From assembly GCF_026151345.1 (NCBI RefSeq), contig NZ_JAMQPR010000001.1:2428676-2492675 (forward strand): DNA of 64,000 nt. Direction: 5' to 3'. Position numbers and translations under genes: made by a program. Positions 56,604 to 64,000 of this stretch are shown piece after piece (the stretch's first letter is position 1; each line of letters opens with the position of its first letter). The notes below the pieces were generated by a model. The model saw nothing but the letters and a program-made list of their open reading frames with translations. It searched no databases and had not been told where the DNA came from. The DNA is from Leptospira paudalimensis. Its GTDB lineage: Bacteria; Spirochaetota; Leptospiria; Leptospirales; Leptospiraceae.

Positions 56604-57602
56604 ATGCCTTTAAGAAAGTTTGGTCTAATTAGTTCCGTCGTTCTTCTTTCGATTCTTTTTACAGAATCATGTGTCATTGGGAATAGTATGAATTTATTCC
56701 CTCCAACAGCTAAGTCTGAATTCGAAGAGAAACTCATTGCTGGAAAGGATCAAGAAAAAATCGTAATTATCTCCATCGAAGGGATGATTTCTGATGAAGG
56801 AAAAGAATCCTTTTTTGGACCTTCTTCTGATTCGATGGTCGTCAGAGTGAAAGAATCACTCAAACGTGCAGAGAGAGACCCTGATGTCAAAGGTGTGATC
56901 TTAAAAATCAACTCTCCTGGTGGAACTGTTACGGCAAGTGACATCATCTACCAAGAAGTGAAAAAATTCAAAGAACGTAAAGGGATCCCTGTTTTTGCAG
57001 GATTTATGGATACAGCTGCTAGTGGTGCTTATTACATTGCAATGGCAACAGATTCCATTGGTGCCCACCCAACAACTGTTACAGGTTCTGTGGGTGTGAT
57101 CATGTCGGGGATCAATGTGAAAGAAGGTTTAGACAAAATTGGAGTGAAAGACCAATCCTTTACCTCTGGTCCAAACAAAGCCCTTGGTTCACCTACAACA
57201 GAAATGACTGCGGAACAAAGAAAAATTTTACAGTCAATCATTGATAGTTTGTATGCTCGCTTTTTTGATGTTGTGAAAAAAGGCAGACCTAAAGTTTCTG
57301 AATCCAGACTCAAAGAAATTTGTGATGGAAGGATCTTCACAGCGGAACAAGCACAGAAAGAAGGGATGATTGATTTTATCGGTTATTTTGATAATTTTGT
57401 AATCGAACTCATGAAACACCCTAAGTATGAAGGCAACCCACAAGGATCACCTCGTATTGTTACTTACCAAAGAGGAAAAGTACCTGTGGAAAATATTTAC
57501 CAAGCAACTGACGTGAAAGGAAATCCTATTTCATTTGGTATCGCTGATAAACTTCTTGGAACAAATACGAACTCGAAGTTTTTATACCTATGGGATATCT
57601 AA
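56604..57602 (+). CDS. sppA: Signal peptide peptidase SppA, short form
   Basis: The 332-residue protein has a lipoprotein-like signal (FTESC, about 23), a KIVIISIEGMI strand, KGVILKINSPGGTVTASD, the catalytic Ser in DTAASGAYYIAMATD, and the general-base Lys in TSGPNKALGSP (about 200). It digests signal peptides and membrane-protein fragments after secretion. The single-domain length matches SppA of Gram-positives. The open frame begins at 56370, but the ATG at 56604 has AGAAAGG ahead of it. MBOAT follows after 20 bases. Confidence 0.92.
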   Translation: MPLRKFGLISSVVLLSILFTESCVIGNSMNLFPPTAKSEFEEKLIAGKDQEKIVIISIEGMISDEGKESFFGPSSDSMVVRVKESLKRAERDPDVKGVILKINSPGGTVTASDIIYQEVKKFKERKGIPVFAGFMDTAASGAYYIAMATDSIGAHPTTVTGSVGVIMSGINVKEGLDKIGVKDQSFTSGPNKALGSPTTEMTAEQRKILQSIIDSLYARFFDVVKKGRPKVSESRLKEICDGRIFTAEQAQKEGMIDFIGYFDNFVIELMKHPKYEGNPQGSPRIVTYQRGKVPVENIYQATDVKGNPISFGIADKLLGTNTNSKFLYLWDI

Positions 57603-57622
57603 ATTTTAAGGTTACCTAATTC

Positions 57623-59050
57623 ATGTTATTCAATTCGATTCCGTATTTAATTTTATTTGCGCTTACCTATTTAATCTATTGGAACATTCCACAAAAGGGG
57701 AGAAAACCCCTTCTTGTGGTTTCTTCTCTTATTTTTTACGCCTATTTTAGTTTTCCTTTTTTATTCCACTTCCTTTTAGTCATTCTTGTTAACTATGCGT
57801 TTAGCGAATGGATGTTTCGGAAAAAAGAAAAAGGAGAAAATCACAACAGTGTTTTATACACAATTGTCATTTTAAACGTTCTTAATTTAGCGTTCTTTAA
57901 GTATTTTTACTTCATTACAGATTCATTATACTCTTTAACAGGGTATCCTAGTTTCAAAGAAATTGCTGGTTCATGGAGTATTTTTTTACCACTAGCGATT
58001 AGTTTTTATACCTTCCAGATCATTGCTGTACAAGTGGACATCCACCGTGGTATCATTGAAAAAAGAATGTCCACTGTGGACTACTTCTTGTTCATTTTGT
58101 TTTTCCCACAACTCATCGCTGGTCCGATTATGAGGTCACAGGATTTCCTCCCTCAACTCGACCACCCAACGATAGACTCAGACAGAATGAAAAAGGGAAT
58201 CTTCCTTATCATTGGTGGTTTGTTTAAAAAGGTCATCATTGCAGAAAACATCGCACCAATCATTTCTCCTTTGTATCTAGACCCCGCGAAATACGATAGT
58301 TTTTCGATTTTCTTCAGTGTCCTTGCCTTCGCGATCCAAGTGTATTGTGACTTTTCTGGGTATACGGATATGGCAAGAGGATCTGCTAATTTACTGGGAT
58401 ATGAAATTCCAGAAAACTTCCAAGGTCCATTTTTTTCACAGTCTTTCCGAGAACTTTGGAGCAGATGGCACATCACATTATCCTCTTGGTTACGTGACTA
58501 CATTTACATTCCGTTAGGTGGAAGTAAAGGGAGCATTTTCCGATCCAATTTGAATTCCTTTATCACCATGTGCCTTGGAGGGTTGTGGCATGGAGCCAAT
58601 TGGGCCTTTGTCCTTTGGGGGGCGTATTTAGGCGCTCTCATTTGGATTGAAAGGTCTTTATACCTCCATCGTGGGAAAAAGAAATTCATACCAGACACAT
58701 TCCCACTTGCAGGAATCATACGAACCATTGTGATCTTCATTGTATTTACATTTTCGGGAGTATTTTTTCGTGCAGCAGCAAGAGGAGCAGAATCCTTAAA
58801 TGTTGCTTATGAAATTTTTAAAGGTGTTTTAACTCTACGAAATACTGGTGATACCTTAAGCCGAGTGGATGAACTTCCCACCTTCATTGCTTTAGGACTT
58901 ATGTTCAACTGGTTCCAATACTCACCGTTTGTGTATGAAAAACTAAAACCTTTCCAAAATATTTTACTCCCCATTTTATCCGTCGTAATTTTACTTTTAC
59001 TCGGAATTTTTGGAGATGGTGGACAAGATTTTATTTACTTCCAATTCTAA
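57623..59050 (+). CDS. MBOAT-family membrane-bound O-acyltransferase (AlgI-like)
   Basis: The 475-residue membrane protein has about ten helices and the MBOAT motifs: FWSRWHITLSSWLRDYIYIPLG (here seen in the core SRWHITLSSWLRDYIY) with an Asn/Asp pair, and the catalytic His in GLWHGANWAFVLWG. It transfers acyl groups to cell-envelope glycans or proteins, as AlgI does with alginate. No alginate genes are nearby, so the acceptor is unknown. Its stop is followed by a hairpin with T-tract. Confidence 0.92.
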   Translation: MLFNSIPYLILFALTYLIYWNIPQKGRKPLLVVSSLIFYAYFSFPFLFHFLLVILVNYAFSEWMFRKKEKGENHNSVLYTIVILNVLNLAFFKYFYFITDSLYSLTGYPSFKEIAGSWSIFLPLAISFYTFQIIAVQVDIHRGIIEKRMSTVDYFLFILFFPQLIAGPIMRSQDFLPQLDHPTIDSDRMKKGIFLIIGGLFKKVIIAENIAPIISPLYLDPAKYDSFSIFFSVLAFAIQVYCDFSGYTDMARGSANLLGYEIPENFQGPFFSQSFRELWSRWHITLSSWLRDYIYIPLGGSKGSIFRSNLNSFITMCLGGLWHGANWAFVLWGAYLGALIWIERSLYLHRGKKKFIPDTFPLAGIIRTIVIFIVFTFSGVFFRAAARGAESLNVAYEIFKGVLTLRNTGDTLSRVDELPTFIALGLMFNWFQYSPFVYEKLKPFQNILLPILSVVILLLLGIFGDGGQDFIYFQF

Positions 59051-59069
59051 ATCAAATTGTAATACCAAT

Positions 59070-59729
59070 TTGATTTCAGCTCTACACCAAAAGAAGAAAT
59101 TCCTTCTTCTTTTGGTGTTTTTATTCCCACTTTTTTGTACACCAAAACTTGGATGGATACGGACTTTACCAACAGAATTTCCAAAAGATTCAGATTTACT
59201 CCTTGGTTCATACAAAAGACCTACAGAAAAAAAATCAGCGATGGGATCAAAAGATTTCCAACTCTTTTGGACAGAATCCATTTACATTGAACCAAATTTC
59301 GAATTTAAAAAAATTTGGAGAGAATGGAAGGTATACAAAGACCACTTGCAATTTCGCCAAATCATTGGGAAAGGTTCCATTGAGAAGTCAAAGGAATGGG
59401 TGCTTTTAACAACAAAAGAATTGAATGTAAAAGAATGTCGATTGGAACAAACTAAATTCCAAATCACAAAACAATTCACAAAACGGATTCCATGCGAGGT
59501 CTTTGTTGTCGATTCCACAAAAAACTTCGAACATAAACTACTCTATTATTATGACGGAAAATCTTTATACCCACTTCAATATGAATCTGGTTATACAGAA
59601 GCCAATTTTGGGATTGCTTGGGAATCAGACATCCCATATGAAAAAACGAGATTATTTGAAATTGCGATACGTAAGTATGGGAAAAAAGAATTCCAACCCC
59701 ACGTGTATCATCACGTGAAGTTGGATTGA
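59070..59729 (+). CDS. Putative lipoprotein of unknown function
   Basis: I do not recognise this roughly 219-residue protein. It has a signal with KKK followed by LLLLVFLFPLFC, so it is probably a lipoprotein, and a polar body with EYFLFWTESIYIEPN-like aromatic strands. The open frame begins at 59010 inside MBOAT, but TTG 59070 is preferred because it gives a proper n-region. The codons for the signal include a terminator hairpin (59085-59122). Confidence 0.6.
   Translation: MISALHQKKKFLLLLVFLFPLFCTPKLGWIRTLPTEFPKDSDLLLGSYKRPTEKKSAMGSKDFQLFWTESIYIEPNFEFKKIWREWKVYKDHLQFRQIIGKGSIEKSKEWVLLTTKELNVKECRLEQTKFQITKQFTKRIPCEVFVVDSTKNFEHKLLYYYDGKSLYPLQYESGYTEANFGIAWESDIPYEKTRLFEIAIRKYGKKEFQPHVYHHVKLD
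59085..59122 (+). terminator. Rho-independent terminator after MBOAT
   Basis: A perfect 14-bp stem (59085-59098 with 59104-59117) has a 5-base loop and is followed by TTTTT. It lies 34 bases after the MBOAT stop and within the signal-peptide codons of the next lipoprotein gene. Confidence 0.8.
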
Positions 59730-59791
59730 TTCGAAGGAAGAATCAAAAAAGGGTAACCATCTCTAGAAAGAATCATAACAACAAGTTTTAT

Positions 59792-60232
59792 TTAACGAAC
59801 AGCCACCACCGCACAAGCCTTTGCAAATTCTTTTGACTCCAATTCAGCTTTGTGTTCGAATTTAGAAATTCCATGTGCACGGAAAGCATCACTTGCTTTT
59901 TTTGCATAAGTAGAAGCCTCACAAAAGTTACCAGCTTTCGAATACGCTTGGCTTGCTAAGTATTGGATCGAAGCAAAACTTTTATGGGATTTCATACCAA
60001 TAGCTTCACGGATTTTAATTGCACGGTCATAATGAGTAGAAGCTAAATCAAACTCTCCCATTCCTTCTTCTTCGTTCGCCATTTTCACAAGTTCATTGGA
60101 AATGGCAGCTAAGGTTTCGTTATCGTATTGGCCAATGAGGGAAGCTACATCATCATTCAAAAAGGAGGACTCTCCAGCTTTCACTGAGAAGTTGATCGCT
60201 AAAATAATGATGGTTAAGAGTAGTTTTTTCAT
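59792..60232 (-). CDS. Small exported protein with TPR-like repeats
   Basis: The 146-residue protein has a signal peptide (ILAINFSVKA, cleavage before GESS) and a helical body with TPR-like features: EFDLASTHYDRAIKIREAIG and ASQAYSKAGNFCEASTYAKKA. It probably acts in the periplasm in protein interactions. The longer open frame to 60349 is rejected because an ideal GGAGG precedes the ATG at 60232. Confidence 0.8.
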   Translation of the reverse strand: MKKLLLTIIILAINFSVKAGESSFLNDDVASLIGQYDNETLAAISNELVKMANEEEGMGEFDLASTHYDRAIKIREAIGMKSHKSFASIQYLASQAYSKAGNFCEASTYAKKASDAFRAHGISKFEHKAELESKEFAKACAVVAVR

Positions 60233-60411
60233 ATTCCCTCCGAACTGCTGTTCAAGAGAATAGATGCAACTATCGTGCCAACATGAGATCCCTCTAAAAC
60301 CGCTTAGAATTGTCGTTTCGGGAGATTCGGAAAGGAATGGACCTTTCAATCTGCTGAAAAATTACGCAGATTGAGTGGTTTGCAAGAAATTGCCTAAAAA
60401 AACAGGGATTA

Positions 60412-60452
60412 TAAAAAAAATCCCTCCTTGCTTGGTTGGGAAGAAGGGATTT
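60412..60452 (-). terminator. Rho-independent terminator after the penicillin-binding protein gene
   Basis: On the minus strand, a stem of 12 pairs (60441-60452 with 60418-60429, including one G-T pair) and an 11-base loop are followed by a run of T (complement of 60413-60420). It begins 47 bases after the stop of the penicillin-binding protein gene and insulates it from the small gene at 59792-60232. Confidence 0.8.
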
Positions 60453-60498
60453 GATTCTCATTTGACTGGTCTTGGTAGGCTGATTTTTTAGCTGAGGC

Positions 60499-62922
60499 TT
60501 ACTTCAATTCGTCGTCAGAGATTTCCAATTCACGTTGTAAGAAGTCATTTAGATCCATCGATCTGTAGTGGTCTCTGTCCCCATCACATTGCCGTCCACC
60601 AGGGACAGACAAGGTTCGGCCTGCAATCGTGATTGGTTTTAAGAATAAATTTCCAGTGAGAGGGCAATTTGGTCCTGGCGAAAGTCCATTAAATGCACAA
60701 GTGGCACCCTTAACCACATCGGCAGGAATTTCATCCGATTTGCCATTGGGGTAAAAACTTGGATAAGGTCCTTCGTTGTAAAAACGAGAATACATTTTCC
60801 CCCAAATCGGTGCCGCTACACCAGCAGCAGTGACACCCTTTCCTAGAGAAAGAGAGGATTTATCAAAACCCATCCAAACAATCGATGTGTATTTTGGATC
60901 AAAACCGGCATACCAAACATTGGTATAAGAAGATGTAGAACCTGTTTTTCCGCCAGATTCCCCTTTATAATTTCCTTTGTCTGCAGCACGCAAGGCTTGG
61001 GTTGGTGTTCCTCCCATTGCCACACCGATTAACATTTGTTTGATGATATATGCTGTGGCTTCTGGAATGATTTGGATGGTTCCATTTTTGGCTTCTTCAG
61101 CCAAAGTTTCTTGGACTTCCTTTTCTTTATTATAAACAACAGTCCCACTTTGGTTTAGCACATAACGAACACTAAATGGAATTACATCTTTTCCTTTGTT
61201 TGCAAGGATAGAATACCCAAGAGCCATTTCATAAGGTGTGAGTTCTGCAACTCCCAATGCCAGGGCTGGACCTGTTGGGAACCTAGCTTTATTTGTTTTT
61301 GTAACTTTGGAGGCAAAATCAATGACGGAATCTGTCCCAGTTCGCATCAGAACCTGCACCGACACAATGTTTAAGGATAAAGAGAGTGCGCGAGACAGAG
61401 GAACCATACCTCGGAAATCACCAGAAATGTCTTGAGGCGAATACCCTTCCCCTTCTTCTGTAATGGTGGTAAGTGGTGCATCCATAATCCCTGTTCCCGA
61501 TCCAACAGCACGGTTTTGGATAGCAGCTGCATAAACAAATGGTTTGAATGCAGAACCTGTTTGGCGTCTCGCTTGCATTGCACGGTTAAATTGGTTTTTG
61601 GGGGAGAACCTTGAACCACCCACCATGGTTTGGATATAACCAGTTTGGTGGTCGATGGTAATGATAGCACCTTCTACGTGTAAGTTGGAAGAAAATACAA
61701 GAGAGGATCTTTGGAATTCTTTGACTGCTGCACTTTCGTTTTCGGAAGGGATAAAATCCGTTAACAATTCCAGAGCCGGTGCCATTTCTTTTTCTAAATG
61801 CAGACGAAACACTTGCCTGTCATCCAAACTTGTTACATATGGGACACCCACTGGGAAAATGGAACCAAACAAATTGTATAAAGAAACAAGACCACGATCG
61901 GCACGCCCCGCATAACGGAAGTTTGCACCAAATGCAGATTTGTCTTGTTCGATTAGGCCTTTTCGTAATTCTTCTTCTGCAATTTCTTGTTTTCTCACAT
62001 CAAGTGTGGTATAAACACGAAGTCCACCTGTGTAAAGAGCCTCCTCTCCCAATTCCTTCTCTAAGATTTGGCGAACCCACTCTGTAAAATAAGGGGCACG
62101 GTTGAGTTTAGCACCCCAAGTAGAACGTGAAGGAGATTGGGTGATGACAACAGGCCAATACCGTTCCCAAAAATCATCGTGAATTTTCTTTACTTGGTCT
62201 TTGGGAATAAAACCATTTTTTGCCATGAGGCCAAGCACCACCATATGCGCTTGTTTGGCTTCTTTCGGGTTTTTGAAAGGTGAATAGGTAACAGGTGCTT
62301 TAGGAAGTCTTGCTAAAAGTGCTGCTTCAGCAATACTTAAGTCTCTTACATCTTTTTGGAAATATACATTGGCTGCAGACGACAAACCAGTTGTTCCATG
62401 GCCCAAATAAATTAAGTTAAAATAAATTTCTAAGATTTCTTCTTTGGTGTATTCTTGTTCGATTTGTAAGGTGAGAAGTGCTTCGAGGAATTTACGTCCA
62501 AAGGTTTTTTTCCTTTGTTGTAAGATAGTTTTTGCTAACTGTTGGGTTAAGGTGGATCCACCTTGGACAATACGGCCGGCAAAAACGTTTTTAATCGCAG
62601 CTCTTACAATGGCTAAAAAATCAATACCAAAGTGATTGAAAAAATTATCATCTTCTACTGATAAAAATGCATGGATCACATGAGGTGGAATATCACTATA
62701 CTTTAATAATTCTTGTTTGTGGCGGTATAACTCTGCAAACAAAACTCCATTGGTATCATATAATTTAGTAGGAGTTGTTGGTTGGTAAGATGCAAGTTTT
62801 TGTAATTCTTTCCCTTTGTTCACTTCGGAAAGAATGTATCCAAAAAAGAGTCCTCCCAGAAGTGCAATACTAAAGAAGGTAGTGATGGTAATTCGAAGTG
62901 TTTTTTCTTTGTTCATAGTCAT
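60499..62922 (-). CDS. Class A penicillin-binding protein (PBP1A-like)
   Basis: The 807-residue bifunctional enzyme builds peptidoglycan. A membrane anchor (about 10-32) is followed by a glycosyltransferase 51 domain (about 60-235) with the catalytic Glu in [12 protein letters not shown] and [12 protein letters not shown]. The transpeptidase domain (about 395-740) has the Ser nucleophile in [14 protein letters not shown] and [11 protein letters not shown] short cytoplasmic start lies ahead of the anchor. The gene starts within the stop of the MBL gene (TAATG). Confidence 0.95.
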   Translation of the reverse strand: MTMNKEKTLRITITTFFSIALLGGLFFGYILSEVNKGKELQKLASYQPTTPTKLYDTNGVLFAELYRHKQELLKYSDIPPHVIHAFLSVEDDNFFNHFGIDFLAIVRAAIKNVFAGRIVQGGSTLTQQLAKTILQQRKKTFGRKFLEALLTLQIEQEYTKEEILEIYFNLIYLGHGTTGLSSAANVYFQKDVRDLSIAEAALLARLPKAPVTYSPFKNPKEAKQAHMVVLGLMAKNGFIPKDQVKKIHDDFWERYWPVVITQSPSRSTWGAKLNRAPYFTEWVRQILEKELGEEALYTGGLRVYTTLDVRKQEIAEEELRKGLIEQDKSAFGANFRYAGRADRGLVSLYNLFGSIFPVGVPYVTSLDDRQVFRLHLEKEMAPALELLTDFIPSENESAAVKEFQRSSLVFSSNLHVEGAIITIDHQTGYIQTMVGGSRFSPKNQFNRAMQARRQTGSAFKPFVYAAAIQNRAVGSGTGIMDAPLTTITEEGEGYSPQDISGDFRGMVPLSRALSLSLNIVSVQVLMRTGTDSVIDFASKVTKTNKARFPTGPALALGVAELTPYEMALGYSILANKGKDVIPFSVRYVLNQSGTVVYNKEKEVQETLAEEAKNGTIQIIPEATAYIIKQMLIGVAMGGTPTQALRAADKGNYKGESGGKTGSTSSYTNVWYAGFDPKYTSIVWMGFDKSSLSLGKGVTAAGVAAPIWGKMYSRFYNEGPYPSFYPNGKSDEIPADVVKGATCAFNGLSPGPNCPLTGNLFLKPITIAGRTLSVPGGRQCDGDRDHYRSMDLNDFLQRELEISDDELK

Positions 62923-63914
62923 TATAAGTGGAATCTAAGTCCTTCTCTTGCTAAATGAATTTTTAATTTCTTCTCGCCTAACTGCTGCTGGTGGAGTTTT
63001 GCGTTTTCATAAATATCATAAATTTTTTCATCAGAGTAACTTGGTTCATGGTGGGTGAGCACTAAGTTTTTCACACGCCAAGAGGAAGCACAATTCACGG
63101 ACATGGTATAAGCTGTGTGCCCCCAATCAAATTTGGAAAAGGATTCATCCAAGGTGTATTGAGTATCTAAAATGAGTAAGTCTGCATCCGCAAAAAAAGG
63201 CAAACATTCATGGATGAGGTCCATGTCAGCCCCAGTAAATTCCGCATCGGTAGCAAAGATAAAAATTTTACCAGCCCGGTTCGTGAATTTATACGCAAAC
63301 GAACCACCTGGGTGTTTTAATGGGTAACACTCTACTTTGAGACCCGAAGGAAATTCTAACACATCGCCTGGGAAAAAAAGTTTAAACTCTTTTGCAGAAC
63401 CTGTTCCGTCCAGTGGCACTGGAAAAAATTCTGGTTCTTGTTGTCTTTGTAATCGTTTTTCTAAATCAGCATAAGGAGAATAAAAATGCAAATGGAAGTC
63501 TGGGAAATAAATGGGCTTAAAAAAAGGAAGGCCCTGGATATGATCCCAGTGGGTATGTGTGATAAAGAAGGAGACAGTTTTTTTCAATTGGTTTGTGAAA
63601 TATTCGGAAACAAGTTCGTCACCTAAATTCCTAAGTCCCGTCCCCATATCCAAAACATAGGTTTGGCCATCATCATCTGTCACCGAAACACAGGTTGTGT
63701 CAGATCCTGTGACAAATTTTAAATGGTAGGGAAGATTTTGCCAAAACTCATCCACAGATCCTTCGGCCCCTGATTGTTTGTAGAGGTCTAGAATCTCGAT
63801 TATCTTTTTGCGGTAGTCTTGGTTTCGGAGTGGGCTCGCAATGGAACCGCGGACTCCGTAGAGTTGCACAATCACTTCCTCGATGCTAGGAAATCGACTT
63901 TCCTTGTCACTCAA
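62922..63914 (-). CDS. MBL-fold metallo-hydrolase
   Basis: The 330-residue protein has the metallo-beta-lactamase fold: [14 protein letters not shown] binds two metals, a later Asp is in [11 protein letters not shown], and [12 protein letters not shown] and [11 protein letters not shown] complete the set. It resembles cyclic-nucleotide phosphodiesterase or RNase Z-like enzymes. It overlaps the penicillin-binding gene by one base and so is coupled with it, though a direct link to wall synthesis is unproven. Confidence 0.88.
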   Translation of the reverse strand: MSDKESRFPSIEEVIVQLYGVRGSIASPLRNQDYRKKIIEILDLYKQSGAEGSVDEFWQNLPYHLKFVTGSDTTCVSVTDDDGQTYVLDMGTGLRNLGDELVSEYFTNQLKKTVSFFITHTHWDHIQGLPFFKPIYFPDFHLHFYSPYADLEKRLQRQQEPEFFPVPLDGTGSAKEFKLFFPGDVLEFPSGLKVECYPLKHPGGSFAYKFTNRAGKIFIFATDAEFTGADMDLIHECLPFFADADLLILDTQYTLDESFSKFDWGHTAYTMSVNCASSWRVKNLVLTHHEPSYSDEKIYDIYENAKLHQQQLGEKKLKIHLAREGLRFHL

Positions 63915-63933
63915 GATTTACGACCTTGAATTT

Positions 63934-64000
63934 ATGGCCTCTCGTACCCCAGGATATGAACTCCGTTTTGGACCACCTATGGTTCCCGTTGTCCGAACTC
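63934..64000 (+). CDS. Rhomboid-like membrane protein, N-terminal part only (runs off the right edge)
   Basis: An open frame starts at ATG 63934 and continues past the end of the window (22 codons: MASRTPGYELRFGPPMVP). The pattern YELRFGPPMVPVVR, just ahead of an expected first helix, recalls the start of rhomboid intramembrane proteases in related bacteria, but the catalytic parts are outside. The gene is divergent from the MBL-fold gene, which ends 20 bases to the left. Confidence 0.4.
   Translation, partial: MASRTPGYELRFGPPMVPVVRT

Noticed and set aside
1..64000. CRISPR arrays, tRNA or rRNA genes, insertion sequences, prophage
   Set aside because: I saw no regularly spaced repeats, cloverleaf genes with conserved tRNA features, transposase or phage genes. 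Small RNAs without clear structure could be missed by eye.

Overview
The window is an AT-rich spirochaete chromosome segment that fits Leptospira. The main clues are the protein sequences and gene set: LL-diaminopimelate aminotransferase, a short rho-rpmE cluster, several 7TMR-DISM and SpoIIE-type phosphatase proteins, many lipoproteins with relaxed lipoboxes, a FapA/DUF342 protein, a bactofilin, and a separate sucB-lpd-sucA cluster. A copper nitrite reductase and an ECF41 sigma factor would suit a free-living (saprophytic-clade) species, but that is an inference. Almost all of the sequence is coding and no gap without a gene exceeds 300 bases. I found no rRNA, tRNA, CRISPR array, insertion sequence or prophage.

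Layout. 1-9780: a truncated membrane-protein gene, a membrane metallophosphoesterase, malate:quinone oxidoreductase, an OmpA-like outer-membrane protein, an FAD oxidoreductase plus ECF41 sigma factor module with a recognisable promoter, a hybrid histidine kinase and an SDR enzyme. 9809-13825: a hydrolase-like lipoprotein, then a nirK-nirV-SCO nitrite-reductase operon read leftward from a promoter carrying an FNR/DNR-type dyad. 13968-17184: a GAF-GAF-SpoIIE phosphatase, a lipoprotein, an unusual structured intergenic element and a gamma-carbonic-anhydrase-like protein. 17343-22793: the 2-oxoglutarate dehydrogenase operon (sucB-lpd-sucA) ending in a clear terminator. 22991-24813: a beta-barrel-like protein followed by three overlapping small TRL-like genes. 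24819-30568: a leftward block with DegT aminotransferase, pdxA, bactofilin and unknown genes.

30617-40651: a rightward block with lytic transglycosylase, citrate synthase, a 7TM phosphatase, two RNA-methyltransferase-like proteins, a glycosyltransferase and FapA. 40640-50046: a leftward block with a lipoprotein, a STAS protein, a NifU-like/pentapeptide fusion, rpmE, rho, a CBS-PAS-Fis regulator, two exported helical proteins, dapL, DUF2203 and pyrB. 50113-56548: thioesterase, ubiX-ubiA (quinone biosynthesis), nth, rpmB, LOG family, a small HTH protein and an epimerase. 56604-64000: SppA, MBOAT, small exported proteins, a class A penicillin-binding protein, an MBL-fold enzyme and the start of a rhomboid-like gene.

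Themes. Central carbon metabolism and respiration recur (mqo, gltA, the OGDH complex, nirK, quinone genes). Regulation through phosphatases and STAS domains, and envelope construction, recur too. The most interesting regulatory signals are a motif-perfect ECF41 autoregulatory promoter, a DNR/FNR box whose distance to a TACACT -10 is exactly that of a class II promoter, and a predicted three-way-junction RNA element at 16564-16628.
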